DNA of 32,491 nt from JBMNQS01 sp050944255 (GCA_050944255.1 JBMNQS010000017.1:1-32491), one strand, 5' to 3'; counted from the stretch's first letter, positions 14,512 through 23,087 are shown. Numbers and translations are program-made. The notes: generated by a model not told the origin, from the letters alone.

Positions 14512-14770
14512 ACGCGCTGACGAAGAGGAGATACGCGCTATCTGTTCCCTATAAGAGAGCCGGCGCCGCAGGCTGAAAGCACCGGAGGGAAAAGCCGCGT
14601 ATCGTGTTCGCTTCCGAGTGGATCGCTCAACGGTTCAAACCCAGTAGGCGGTTCCGTCGTGGCCCGACGTTATACGGGCCAAGGTGAGGTCCCGGAACTT
14701 TTGAGCTGGGATAAAGCCGGGTGGTACCACGGAAAATCTGTCCGTCCCTGCACAGGGACGGCTTTTTTGT
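14512..14770 (+). ncRNA. T-box leader (phenylalanine) with terminator
   Basis: A tRNA-sensing riboswitch. Stem I is seen as ATACGCG (14531-14537) pairing with CGCGTAT (14596-14602), with AGAGAGCCGG and GGCTGAAAGCACCGG in between. TTC at 14607-14609 is the likely Phe specifier codon. The invariant T-box GGGTGGTACCACGG is at 14719-14732. The terminator stem CCGTCCCT/AGGGACGG (14742-14761) is followed by TTTTTT. Uncharged tRNA-Phe should favour the antiterminator and let transcription continue to pheS and pheT. Unusually, pheS starts about 810 bases after the terminator. Confidence 0.93.
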
Positions 14771-14800
14771 TCCGGTACGGCTGGGCGTAAAGCGTTACCG

Positions 14801-15051
14801 GACGCTGCCTGGGAACGCTTAAGGCTCCGCCTTAAGAATCCGCCAGGGACAATTGTCCCTGGACCCGTCTACGGAAATGCCCGCAAGCGGTCATTTCCGG
14901 AAGATATGGAAGAGCCGCTCCGCGAAGCGGAGGAAAAGTCTTTTTGGAGTTCTTAGAACCTTTTTCTTCGAGAAAAAGGTTCTAAGCGGGGATAGGGGCG
15001 GAGCCCCAATAAGGATGCAAGGGCGGAGTCCTTGGCCGCCGGAGGCAACCG
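14801..15051 (+). repeat. Structured tandem repeat, copy 1
   Basis: The first of three tandem units, period 251-252 bp. Hairpins in order: CTTAAGG-CT-CCGCCTTAAG-like palindrome at 14818, CCAGGGACAATTGTCCCTGG, CGGAAATG...CATTTCCG enclosing CCGC-AA-GCGG, CTCCGC-GAA-GCGGAG, a 16-bp stem CTTAGAACCTTTTTCT (loop TCG) and GGGGCGGAGCCCC. No credible gene. Strand follows the pheST transcript only. Confidence 0.85.
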
Positions 15052-15303
15052 GGCGCTGCCCGGGAACGCTTAAGGCTCCGCCTTAAGAATCCGCCAGGGA
15101 CGATTGTCCCTAGACCCGTCTACGGAAATGCCCGCAAGCGGTCATTCCCGGGGGAATATGGAAGCGCCCCCCGCGAAGCGGAGGAAAAGTCTTTTTGGAG
15201 TTCTTAGAACCTTTTTCTTCCAGAAAAAGGTTCTAAGCGGGGAATAGGGGCAGAGCCCCAATAGGGATGCAAGGGCGGAGCCCTTGGCCGCCGGAGGCAA
15301 CCG
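15052..15303 (+). repeat. Structured tandem repeat, copy 2
   Basis: Same order of hairpins as copy 1, with scattered substitutions. The loop of the 16-bp stem is TCC and not TCG. The third hairpin has lost one outer pair (CATTCCCG). Confidence 0.85.
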
Positions 15304-15552
15304 GGCGCTGCCCGGACCTGCTTAAGGCTCCGCCTTAAGAATCCGCCAGGGACAATTGTCCCTGGACCCGTCTATGGAAATGCCCGCAAGCGGTCATTCC
15401 CGGGGAAATATGGAAGCGCCCCCCGCGAAGCGGAGGAAAAGTCTTTTTGGAGTTCTTAGAACCTTTTTCTTCGAGAAAAAGGTTCTAAGCGGGGGGATAG
15501 GGGCAGAGCCCCAATAAGGATGCAAGGGCGGAGCCCTTGGCGCCGGAAGAAA
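15304..15552 (+). repeat. Structured tandem repeat, copy 3
   Basis: Same order as copies 1 and 2, ending about 30 bases before the pheS start codon. The loop of the 16-bp stem is TCG as in copy 1. Confidence 0.85.
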
Positions 15553-15581
15553 CAGACACTTAACCATAAAGGGGTAATGGT

Positions 15582-16601
15582 ATGAAGACCACATTAGAAA
15601 ACATCGTAACTGAAACGCTGGCGGCGCTTTCGGCCGCGGGGGACTCGACCGCCGCGGACGCGGTGCGCGTGTCGGTGCTGGGCAAAAAAGGTAAACTGAC
15701 GGGCATGCTGCGCCTGATGGGCGGTATGGACCCGTCGGAGCGCCCGATTTTCGGCCAGATGGTCAACGACGCCCGCAGGAAAATCGAGCAGGCGCTGGAG
15801 AAGCGGCTCACCGAACTGAAGGCGGCGGAGAGGGAGGCGCGTCTGGCGGCCGAGCGCATCGACGTCACCGAGCCGGGCAGAGCGCCGCAGAGGGGAAGCC
15901 TTCATCCGCTGACGCTGGTTCAGCGTGATCTGGAGGATATCTTCATCGGCCTTGGCTTCTCGATAGCCGAAGGGCCGGAGGTGGAGCTGGATAAATACAA
16001 TTTCGAGCTTCTGAACCTGCCGAAGAATCATCCCGCACGCGATATGCAGGATACGTTCTTTGTCAGCGACAGCGTGGTGCTTCGCACCCACACTTCCCCG
16101 GTGCAGGCGCGGCATATGCTCAATCACAAACCGCCGATACGCATCATCTGTCCGGGCCGCGTGTACCGGGTGGACGAGATGGACGCCACCCATTCGCCCA
16201 TCTTCCATCAGATGGAGGGGCTCGTGGTGGATAAGGACATCCGCATGGCCGACCTTCGCGGCGTGCTGGAGATTTTCGCCAGGGAGCTTTTCGGAGAGAG
16301 GACAAAGACCAAATTCCGGCCCAGCTTCTTTCCGTTCACCGAGCCGTCCGCCGAGATGGACGCCACGTGCGCCGTCTGCGGCGGCGATGGCTGCCGCGTC
16401 TGCAAGGGCACCGGCTGGATCGAGCTTTTAGGCTGCGGTATGGTCAACCCGAAGGTGCTGTCCATGTGCGGCATCGATCCCGGCGAGTATACCGGCTTCG
16501 CTTTCGGGATGGGCCTTGACCGCATCGCCACCATACGTTACGGTATCGACAGCCTGCGCCTGTTGTGGGATGGCGACGTCCGTTTCCTGAAACAGTTTTA
16601 A
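15582..16601 (+). CDS. pheS: Phenylalanine--tRNA ligase alpha subunit
   Basis: A 339-residue class II aminoacyl-tRNA synthetase subunit that activates Phe and, with PheT, charges tRNA-Phe in the cytoplasm. The N-terminal ~85 residues form the coiled-coil tRNA-binding arm. Motif 2 is in RIICPGRVYRVDEMDATHSP with the following FHQMEGLVVD. FRPSFFPFTEPSAEMD holds the Phe-site residues, and the C-terminal FAFGMGLDRIATIRYGI is motif 3. A CAVCGGDGCRVCKGTGW segment near residues 265-282 could bind metal and is present in many PheS proteins. AAGGGG precedes the ATG at 15582. pheT follows after 15 bases. Confidence 0.97.
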   Translation: MKTTLENIVTETLAALSAAGDSTAADAVRVSVLGKKGKLTGMLRLMGGMDPSERPIFGQMVNDARRKIEQALEKRLTELKAAEREARLAAERIDVTEPGRAPQRGSLHPLTLVQRDLEDIFIGLGFSIAEGPEVELDKYNFELLNLPKNHPARDMQDTFFVSDSVVLRTHTSPVQARHMLNHKPPIRIICPGRVYRVDEMDATHSPIFHQMEGLVVDKDIRMADLRGVLEIFARELFGERTKTKFRPSFFPFTEPSAEMDATCAVCGGDGCRVCKGTGWIELLGCGMVNPKVLSMCGIDPGEYTGFAFGMGLDRIATIRYGIDSLRLLWDGDVRFLKQF

Positions 16602-16616
16602 GGAGGGCAAAAAGAA

Positions 16617-19019
16617 ATGAAAGTACCTCTTTCATGGTTAAAGCAGTATGTTGAAATCCCGGACGATCTTCCGGTGGAGGAATTTGCTCAGAAAATGATC
16701 ATGTCCGGCTCCGAAGTGGAGGGTTGGGAAACCTCGAGCGGGGAGATTTCCGGCGTAGTGGTAGGCAGGATCGATTCTATTGCCAAGCATGAGGATTCGG
16801 ACCACCTTTTGATCTGCCGGGTGGATGTGGGGCAGCAGGAGGCCGTACAGATCGTCACCGGCGCAACCAACGTCTTTGAGGGGGCCGTAGTGCCCGTGGC
16901 GCTGGTGGGCGCCAGGCTTGCCGGCGGCTATGAGATCAAAAAGAGCCGGCTGCGCGGCGTGGATTCCTTCGGCATGCTCTGCTCCGGTCAGGAGCTGGGG
17001 GCGGACGCGGAAAAATTCCCGGAATCCGCCGTGGACGGTATCTGGATCCTGAACGAAAAGACACTCGTGGGCGCGGACATTCATCAGATTATCGGCCGCG
17101 GCGACGTCGTTATCGACTTTAAGACGCTGGCCAACCGTCCCGACTGCATGAGCCTCATCGGCATCGCCCGGGAGGTGGCGGCCACACTGGGCACGAAGCT
17201 GACGCTTCCGGATGTTCTGGTCAAAGAGACGCCGGAAGACAGTATCCATGGACATTTAGGCATCTGCATCGAAAACGAGGACTTATGCCCGCGCTATTTG
17301 GCCCGCATGGTGGGGAACATCCGCATCAAGCCCTCGCCGGACTGGATGCAGCAGGCGCTTTTGGGCGCCGGGGTGCGGCCCATCAACAACGTGGTGGATA
17401 TCACCAATTACGTGATGCTGGAGACGGGCCAGCCCATGCACGCCTTTGATTTTAGCTGCGTGCGCGGCGGGCGGATCATCGTGCGTACGCCCCGCGATGG
17501 CGAGCGGGAGACCACGACACTGGACGGCCAGCGCCGTAAGCTGGACGAGGACGTGCTTTGCATCTGCGATGCGGAAGGCATCATCGGCCTTGCCGGGATC
17601 ATGGGCGGTGAGAACTCCGAGATCACCGGCGATACGAAAGCGGTGGTGCTGGAAAGCGCCAAGTTCGACAGGACGTCCCTGCGGCTGTCTTCGCGGCGCA
17701 TCGGCCTTCGCACCGAGGCGTCCGCCCGGTTCGAGAAGGGCATTTCTGCACAGCTTCCCAAGGAGGCGCTGGAGCGCGCGGCGCAGCTCTTCGCGGAGCT
17801 GGACGCCGGCGATGTTCTGTTCGGCGTCATCGACGTATATCCCGGAAAGGAAGAGATCCAGTCCTTCGACGTTTCGGTTGCGGGCATCAACGCCCTTTTG
17901 GGGATGGAGATTCCCGCCGGGGATATGGTGCGGATTCTGGAATCGCTGTTCTTCTCGCCCCGTTTTGACGGCGGGGATACCATCTCGGTCACGGTGCCCC
18001 ACTGGCGCGGCGACGTGGACGGCCAGGCGGACATTGCCGAGGAAGTGCTGCGCATCTACGGCTACGACAGAATTCCCTCTACACTGATGCGCGGCGATCT
18101 GATGCAGGGCATGCGCACACGGCAGCAGCAGCTTTCCCACGATATCAAGCGCTACCTGAGTGATATCGGCGTGTCGGAGGTGATTACGTTCTCCTTCGAG
18201 TCTCCCAGGGTCAACGACATCATGCTCTTTGATAAAGAGCATCCCGCCTGGGAGCGGGTGCGGCTGCTGAATCCCTTGGGTGAGGACATGTCGGTGATGC
18301 GGACCAATCTTTTGCCCGGTATGCTGCAGACGGCGGGCAGGAACGTGCGCTACGGCAACGATGAGGTGGCCCTGTTTGAGATGGGCAACGTATTCATTCC
18401 CGTGGAGGGCGGGCTGCTTCCCAACGAGCCCAAGCGCCTGTGCATCCTGCGCAACACCAGCGATTTCTTTGATCTCAAGGGCGTTATAGAGGGCCTTTTC
18501 GCCCATCTGGGCATTAAAGGCGTAGCCTTCGTACCGGGCGGCGACAATTTCTTCCATCCCGGAAGGAAGGCCGGGCTGATGCTGGGTGAAGTTTGCCTGG
18601 GCCAGATGGGCGAAATCCATCCGGACGTGGCCGCCGCCTTCGATATGGCCGGCCGGCGCGTTTACGCGGCGGAGTTTGATCTGGAAGCGCTGCTTTCAAG
18701 CGCCGCGCAGGAGCGCAGTTACCGCCCGATTCCCAATGTGCCGGCGGTGGTCCGCGACTTGGCCGTGGTGGTGTCCGAGGATGTCCCGGCAGGCGATCTG
18801 GCGGCCGCCCTTCGGCGCAGCGGCGGCGATACGCTGAGGGACGTGCAGGTCTTCGATATCTATCGGGGCGAGCATGTATCCGAAGGCGAGAAATCCATAG
18901 CGTTTACATTAACCTACCAGTTGCAGGATCGCACGTTGACAGACGACGAGGTTTCCCGCCTGTTTGACAAGGCCGTCCGCAGCCTTTCGGCTCAGTTCGG
19001 AGCGAAGCTGCGCGGCTAG
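16617..19019 (+). CDS. pheT: Phenylalanine--tRNA ligase beta subunit
   Basis: An 800-residue subunit of normal length. Domain order: N-terminal MKVPLSWLKQYV; OB-fold tRNA-binding domain (about 40-150); B3/B4 editing domain (about 210-390, including the RPINNVVDITNYVMLETGQP segment), which removes Tyr mischarged on tRNA-Phe; B5 domain (about 400-475); a catalytic-like core (about 490-690); and a C-terminal FDX-ACB anticodon-binding domain (about 705-800, from YRPIPNVPAVVRDLAVVV). AGGAGGG precedes the ATG. It is the last gene of the T-box operon, followed by a terminator. Confidence 0.97.
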   Translation: MKVPLSWLKQYVEIPDDLPVEEFAQKMIMSGSEVEGWETSSGEISGVVVGRIDSIAKHEDSDHLLICRVDVGQQEAVQIVTGATNVFEGAVVPVALVGARLAGGYEIKKSRLRGVDSFGMLCSGQELGADAEKFPESAVDGIWILNEKTLVGADIHQIIGRGDVVIDFKTLANRPDCMSLIGIAREVAATLGTKLTLPDVLVKETPEDSIHGHLGICIENEDLCPRYLARMVGNIRIKPSPDWMQQALLGAGVRPINNVVDITNYVMLETGQPMHAFDFSCVRGGRIIVRTPRDGERETTTLDGQRRKLDEDVLCICDAEGIIGLAGIMGGENSEITGDTKAVVLESAKFDRTSLRLSSRRIGLRTEASARFEKGISAQLPKEALERAAQLFAELDAGDVLFGVIDVYPGKEEIQSFDVSVAGINALLGMEIPAGDMVRILESLFFSPRFDGGDTISVTVPHWRGDVDGQADIAEEVLRIYGYDRIPSTLMRGDLMQGMRTRQQQLSHDIKRYLSDIGVSEVITFSFESPRVNDIMLFDKEHPAWERVRLLNPLGEDMSVMRTNLLPGMLQTAGRNVRYGNDEVALFEMGNVFIPVEGGLLPNEPKRLCILRNTSDFFDLKGVIEGLFAHLGIKGVAFVPGGDNFFHPGRKAGLMLGEVCLGQMGEIHPDVAAAFDMAGRRVYAAEFDLEALLSSAAQERSYRPIPNVPAVVRDLAVVVSEDVPAGDLAAALRRSGGDTLRDVQVFDIYRGEHVSEGEKSIAFTLTYQLQDRTLTDDEVSRLFDKAVRSLSAQFGAKLRG

Positions 19020-19041
19020 AACCGTACGGAAAACACAATGT

Positions 19042-19077
19042 AAAGCGGCAGGTGAGTTTACCGTCCTGCCGCTTTTT
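19042..19077 (+). terminator. Terminator of pheST
   Basis: AAAGCGGCAGG pairs with CCTGCCGCTTT around a 12-base loop, followed by TT. Confidence 0.85.
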
Positions 19078-19096
19078 GTGATTTTATATGTTTTAC

Positions 19097-19125
19097 TTGT
19101 AGTTTTGTTGCGGATTATGTATAAT
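19097..19125 (+). promoter_or_regulatory. SigA promoter of zapA
   Basis: TTGTAG, 17-base spacer, TATAAT, about 55 bases before the zapA start. Confidence 0.7.
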
Positions 19126-19180
19126 AGGGACAAGAATATAATATGGTAAAGTTTACATAATTCTTAAGCGGAGGAATTGT

Positions 19181-19558
19181 ATGGAAAAGATTAAAACCAC
19201 GGTACGCATCGGTGGAAAGGAATATACCATTTCGGGTGCCGATTCCGAGGAATTTATGCACCGCGTGGCTATTTACGTGGATCGTAAAATGGCGGCCATT
19301 GAAGAGGCGAACAACAATCTGTCCACCACGATGCTGGCGGTGCTGACCTGCCTGAATATTGCCGACGAACTTTTAAAGCTCCAGCAGAATACCGAGGAGT
19401 CCGGCGAGCAGTTCCAGGAGTATAAATCCAAGGTGGAGACGCTCTCCAAGCAGAACGAACAGCTCCAGGCGGAGCTTTCCCGCCTGCAGAAGGAAAACAT
19501 CCTCCTGCGCGAAGCCAGGGCGGGAAGCGGCCCCGCGGTTCCTCCAATCCGCCGTTAA
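19181..19558 (+). CDS. zapA: Cell division protein ZapA
   Basis: A 125-residue FtsZ-associated protein that bundles FtsZ filaments at the division site. The N-terminal part (TTVRIGGKEYTISGADSEE) is the ZapA globular head, followed by the dimer/tetramer helix with LAVLTCLNIADELLKLQQ and a coiled coil to about residue 110. GCGGAGG precedes the ATG. The zapA-mutS2 neighbourhood is common in Firmicutes; here a structured repeat separates them. Confidence 0.9.
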   Translation: MEKIKTTVRIGGKEYTISGADSEEFMHRVAIYVDRKMAAIEEANNNLSTTMLAVLTCLNIADELLKLQQNTEESGEQFQEYKSKVETLSKQNEQLQAELSRLQKENILLREARAGSGPAVPPIRR

Positions 19559-19675
19559 CTTCCGGAAATTTAAAACTTTTTGCTAATAAAGGGTAAGCTA
19601 ATTGTGGCTTGCCTTTTGTTGTATCGACGCATTTGCTATAATAAACGTGAGCGCCGGGTACTGCGCGCGAGAGTT

Positions 19676-19894
19676 TGCCTCCGGCGGCCAAAGGCTCCGC
19701 CTTTGGAAACCGCCAGGGACAATCGTCCCTGGACCCGTTTGCTGAAATGACTGCAGGGCAGTCATTTCAGTGGAGAATCGCCCGCGAAGCGGAGAAAAGT
19801 CTTTTTGGAGTTCTTAGAACCTTTTTCTTCCAGAAAAAGGTTCTAAGCGGATTCTTAAGGCGGAGCCTTAAGCGTTCCCTAGCTGCCTCCGGAC
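19676..19894 (+). repeat. Structured repeat, copy 4 (rearranged), between zapA and mutS2
   Basis: Shares with copies 1-3 the CCAGGGACAATcGTCCCTGG hairpin, GGACCCGT, CGCGAAGCGGAG, AAAAGTCTTTTTGGAGTTC and the 16-bp stem CTTAGAACCTTTTTCT (loop TCC). The order differs at the ends: the CTTAAGG palindrome has moved to the right end, and the left end is CCAAAGGCTCCGCCTTTGG. The third hairpin is a perfect 13-bp stem CTGAAATGACTGC / GCAGTCATTTCAG. The remainder of 19559-19930 shows no gene. Confidence 0.8.
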
Positions 19895-19930
19895 CAAGCA
19901 ACGAACAAACAAATGAAAAGGAAACCCTGC

Positions 19931-22303
19931 ATGATTGCCATCAACAACGGAAAAAACCTGCAATGGGATCAGATCATAGCGCTTTTATCGGAAAAAGCCA
20001 CGTCGCAGATGGGGCGGGCCATGGCGTTGTCGGTGACGCCGTCGGACCGGATAGAAGAGGTCAAACAGCTTTTATCCGAGACCTCCCAGGCCGAGAGCGT
20101 GGTGCTTCATCGCGGCTCATCGCCCATGCAGCCCTTTGAAGACGTGTCGGAAGTGCTGGCGCGGGCCATGGCCCAGGGCGTCTTATCCATGGGCGATTTG
20201 CTTCGCACGGCCCAGATGCTCCGCGCCTGCGGCCAGATACAGGCGGCGCTTCTGCCGCACTCAGAGCGGGCGGCGGGACTTTGCGCCATGGCCTCGGTAC
20301 TGATGCCGCACGCGTATCTGCAGCAGGAGATCAGCCGCTGCATCCTGTCCGAGGAGGAGATGGCGGACACCGCTTCGGCCACGCTCTCCAGCCTGCGCCG
20401 CCAGATCCGCCAGCGCAACGCGGATATCCGCGACCGCCTCCAGAGCATGATCCGCCAGCCTTCGGTCCAGAAGTACCTGCAGGACGCGCTCATCACGCAG
20501 CGGAGCGGCCGGTACGTGCTGCCTGTGCGCAGTGAGTTTCGCGGCAGTGTGCCGGGCATCGTCCACGACCAGTCCTCCTCCGGCGCAACGCTTTACATCG
20601 AGCCTATGGCCATCGTGCAGATCAACAACGACCTGCGCCAGCTTCACGTCCAGGAGCGTGCGGAGATGGACCGGGTGCTGGGCATGCTGTCCGAGCAGGT
20701 GATGAACGCCGCGGAGGACCTGCAGCAGAATATGCGGCTCATGGCCGGATTGGACTTGATCTTCGCCCGGGCGGTGCTGGCCAGGGATATGAAAGCCGTA
20801 AAGCCGGATATGAACACCGATGGGCGCATCCATATCAAGCGCGGCCGCCATCCGCTGATCCCTGCCGGGGAAGTGGTGCCCATCGATCTTTGGATGGGGG
20901 GAGATTTCACCACGCTGGTGATCACCGGCCCCAACACCGGCGGCAAGACCGTGACGCTGAAAACCGTGGGCCTGTTTACGCTGATGGCCCAGAGTGGTCT
21001 GTTCGTCCCAGCGGATGAGGGCACGGAACTGGCGCTGTTTGAGAAGGTCTTTGCCGATATCGGAGACGAGCAGTCCATTGAGCAGAGTCTGTCCACATTC
21101 TCTTCCCACATGACCCAGATCGTCAGAATACTGGAAATGGCGGATGAAAACTGCCTGGTGCTGCTGGACGAGCTGGGCGCGGGCACGGACCCCACAGAGG
21201 GCGCGGCGCTGGCCATCGCCATACTGGAATACCTTCTGCGCCGCCGCGTGCCGACGCTGGCCACCACCCACTACAGCGAGCTGAAGGCCTATGCGCTGAC
21301 CACCCCCGGCATTTCCAACGCGTCGGTGGAATTCGACGTGGCCACTCTTCGGCCCACGTACAAGCTGTCTATCGGCATTCCCGGGCAGTCCAACGCCTTT
21401 GAAATTTCGCAGCGCCTCGGCCTTTCCATGGGCATCATCGACCGGGCCAGGGAGATGATCGATTCGGAGTCGGTGCGCTTCGAAGAGGTTCTTCGTAGCG
21501 CCCGCCAGGAAAAAAAGCGCGCCGCCGAGGAGGCGGAGCTTTCCCGTCAGGCGCTTTTGGAGGCGCAGCAGGCGCGCGGTGAGGCCATTCGCGCCCGCGA
21601 CCAGTGGACCGCCCAGCGGGAGGCCATGTTTGAGAGAGCCCGGGAGCAGGCCGGGAAGATCATCGACGAGGCGCAGCAGGAAAGCCGGCAGATTTTGGAT
21701 GAGATGCGCCGGATGCTCAAAGCCGGCGGCGATGTAAAGCCCCACCAGGCGCAGGAGCTGCAGAGGCAGCTTCGCCTGCAGGCGGACGCCCTGTCCGCCG
21801 GAGGCAAAAAGCCGAAATCCGCGCCGGTGCCCGGAGAGGATTTAAGCGAGGTATCCGTGGGCATGACGGTGCTCCACAGAGGGTTGAACCAAAAAGCTGT
21901 CGTACTTTCCCTGCCTGACGGCGACGGGCGGCTGCAGATACAGGCCGGCGTACTGAAAATAATGGCGCATCTGTCCGACCTGGCCGCCGCCGCGCAGCCT
22001 AAAGGCGAGTCCGGCCCGCGCAGCGAGCCGGCAAAAAGAAACATCACGGTGGGCCGCGGCGCCAGGACGGAGCTGGACCTGCGCGGCCAGACGCTGCTGG
22101 ACGCCCAGTTGTCGGTGGACAAGTATCTGGACGACGCGGTTTTATCCGGCCTGACCCAGGTCCAGGTGATTCACGGCAAGGGTACCGGCGCGCTGCGGGA
22201 AGGACTTCGCGGATACTTTGAAAGGCATCCCCACGTCAGGAGCTTCCGCGAAGGCGCCTACGGCGAAGGGGACGCGGGGGTTACCGTCATCGAATTAAAA
22301 TAG
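19931..22303 (+). CDS. mutS2: Endonuclease MutS2
   Basis: A 790-residue MutS2 protein. The core and lever helices occupy residues ~1-300. The ATPase domain has Walker A GPNTGGKT near 333 and Walker B LVLLDELGAGTDP near 410; a long coiled coil follows (about 510-620). The C-terminal Smr nuclease domain has LDLRGQ near 715 and HGKGTGALR near 748. MutS2 proteins act on recombination intermediates and, in Bacillus, on collided ribosomes; they do not do mismatch repair. ATG at 19931 is chosen as AAAAGGAAA lies upstream; an ATG at 19913 in frame would add six residues. It begins about 40 bases after the structured repeat. Confidence 0.95.
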   Translation: MIAINNGKNLQWDQIIALLSEKATSQMGRAMALSVTPSDRIEEVKQLLSETSQAESVVLHRGSSPMQPFEDVSEVLARAMAQGVLSMGDLLRTAQMLRACGQIQAALLPHSERAAGLCAMASVLMPHAYLQQEISRCILSEEEMADTASATLSSLRRQIRQRNADIRDRLQSMIRQPSVQKYLQDALITQRSGRYVLPVRSEFRGSVPGIVHDQSSSGATLYIEPMAIVQINNDLRQLHVQERAEMDRVLGMLSEQVMNAAEDLQQNMRLMAGLDLIFARAVLARDMKAVKPDMNTDGRIHIKRGRHPLIPAGEVVPIDLWMGGDFTTLVITGPNTGGKTVTLKTVGLFTLMAQSGLFVPADEGTELALFEKVFADIGDEQSIEQSLSTFSSHMTQIVRILEMADENCLVLLDELGAGTDPTEGAALAIAILEYLLRRRVPTLATTHYSELKAYALTTPGISNASVEFDVATLRPTYKLSIGIPGQSNAFEISQRLGLSMGIIDRAREMIDSESVRFEEVLRSARQEKKRAAEEAELSRQALLEAQQARGEAIRARDQWTAQREAMFERAREQAGKIIDEAQQESRQILDEMRRMLKAGGDVKPHQAQELQRQLRLQADALSAGGKKPKSAPVPGEDLSEVSVGMTVLHRGLNQKAVVLSLPDGDGRLQIQAGVLKIMAHLSDLAAAAQPKGESGPRSEPAKRNITVGRGARTELDLRGQTLLDAQLSVDKYLDDAVLSGLTQVQVIHGKGTGALREGLRGYFERHPHVRSFREGAYGEGDAGVTVIELK

Positions 22304-22314
22304 AAAACACCCCT

Positions 22315-22348
22315 GGTTTACAATAAGCAAAGAAGTGGGTTTACAATA
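22315..22348 (+). promoter_or_regulatory. Direct repeat at the presumed promoter of the two-component operon
   Basis: GGTTTACAATA occurs twice (22315-22325, 22338-22348), 23 bases apart, about two helical turns. TTTACA and TACAAT within them could serve as -35 and -10 with a 19-base spacing. OmpR/PhoB regulators commonly bind such direct repeats, so autoregulation is possible. Confidence 0.45.
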
Positions 22349-22400
22349 TTGAAACCCTTGCGTACCAGGCATTTGACGACTATAGATAGGAGGCAGCATT

Positions 22401-23087
22401 ATGCCAGAGAAAGACAAGGTGCTCATTGTCGACGACGACCCGAATATTGGCCATCTGATCTCCCTTTACATGGACAAGGAGGGCTTTGAACCGCTGGTGG
22501 CCACCAATGGAAACGACGCCGTCCGCATATGGAACGAGCAGCCGGTGACGCTGATGCTTCTTGACGTGATGCTTCCGGGCAAGGACGGCTGGGAAGTGCT
22601 TAGAGAGTGCAGAAAGACATCCGACATGCCCATTATCATGCTGACGGCGAAGGATCAGACGTTCGACAAGGTCATGGGCCTTGAACAGGGGGCCGACGAC
22701 TACATCACAAAACCCTTTGACGTGCAGGAGCTTCTGGCCCGCGTGCGGGCCGTGCTTCGAAGGAGCAATCCCCAGGGCGACGATGACAAGAAGGTGGTGT
22801 ACGACAATCTGCAGATCGACATGAACACCTACATCGTCACCTACAAGGGGCGGCAGCAGCACATGCCGCCCAAGGAGATCGAGCTTTTATACTATCTGGC
22901 GTCCCATCCCAATCATGTCTATACCCGCGAGCAGCTTCTCGAGCAGGTTTGGGGGTTTGATTTTTTCGGCGATTCCAGGACCGTGGACGTACACATCAAG
23001 CGCCTGCGAGAGAAGGTGGGCGGCGAGGACGAATCCTGGCAGATCAAGACCGTCTGGGGCGTGGGCTATAAATTTGAGGTGAAATGA
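22401..23087 (+). CDS. OmpR/PhoB-family response regulator
   Basis: A 228-residue regulator. The receiver domain (1-120) has the acidic pair Asp11-Asp12, the phosphoacceptor Asp55 in LMLLDVMLPG, Thr82 and Lys104 in TKPF. The winged-helix DNA-binding domain (about 132-228) includes PPKEIELLYYLASHPNHVYT and RTVDVHIKRLREK. GGAGGC precedes the ATG. The stop overlaps the start of the kinase (ATGA), so the two are translationally coupled. It resembles WalR/PhoP/ResD-type regulators; linkage to HtrA suggests envelope stress (inference). Confidence 0.93.
   Translation: MPEKDKVLIVDDDPNIGHLISLYMDKEGFEPLVATNGNDAVRIWNEQPVTLMLLDVMLPGKDGWEVLRECRKTSDMPIIMLTAKDQTFDKVMGLEQGADDYITKPFDVQELLARVRAVLRRSNPQGDDDKKVVYDNLQIDMNTYIVTYKGRQQHMPPKEIELLYYLASHPNHVYTREQLLEQVWGFDFFGDSRTVDVHIKRLREKVGGEDESWQIKTVWGVGYKFEVK

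Noticed and set aside
14853..15086. A 77-codon reading frame inside repeat copy 1
   Set aside because: It runs across several hairpins, has no ribosome-binding site, and a similar frame appears in copy 4 only because the DNA is repeated.
15180..15250. The 16-bp stem of the repeat as a rho-independent terminator
   Set aside because: Neither strand has a T-run directly after the stem, and pheST must be transcribed through it.
14801..15552. CRISPR array
   Set aside because: The period is about 251 bp with whole units conserved; there are no short repeats with unique spacers and no cas genes.
17283..18620. A 445-codon minus-strand frame opposite pheT
   Set aside because: Antisense to an unmistakable pheT; His/Gln/Arg-rich shadow composition.
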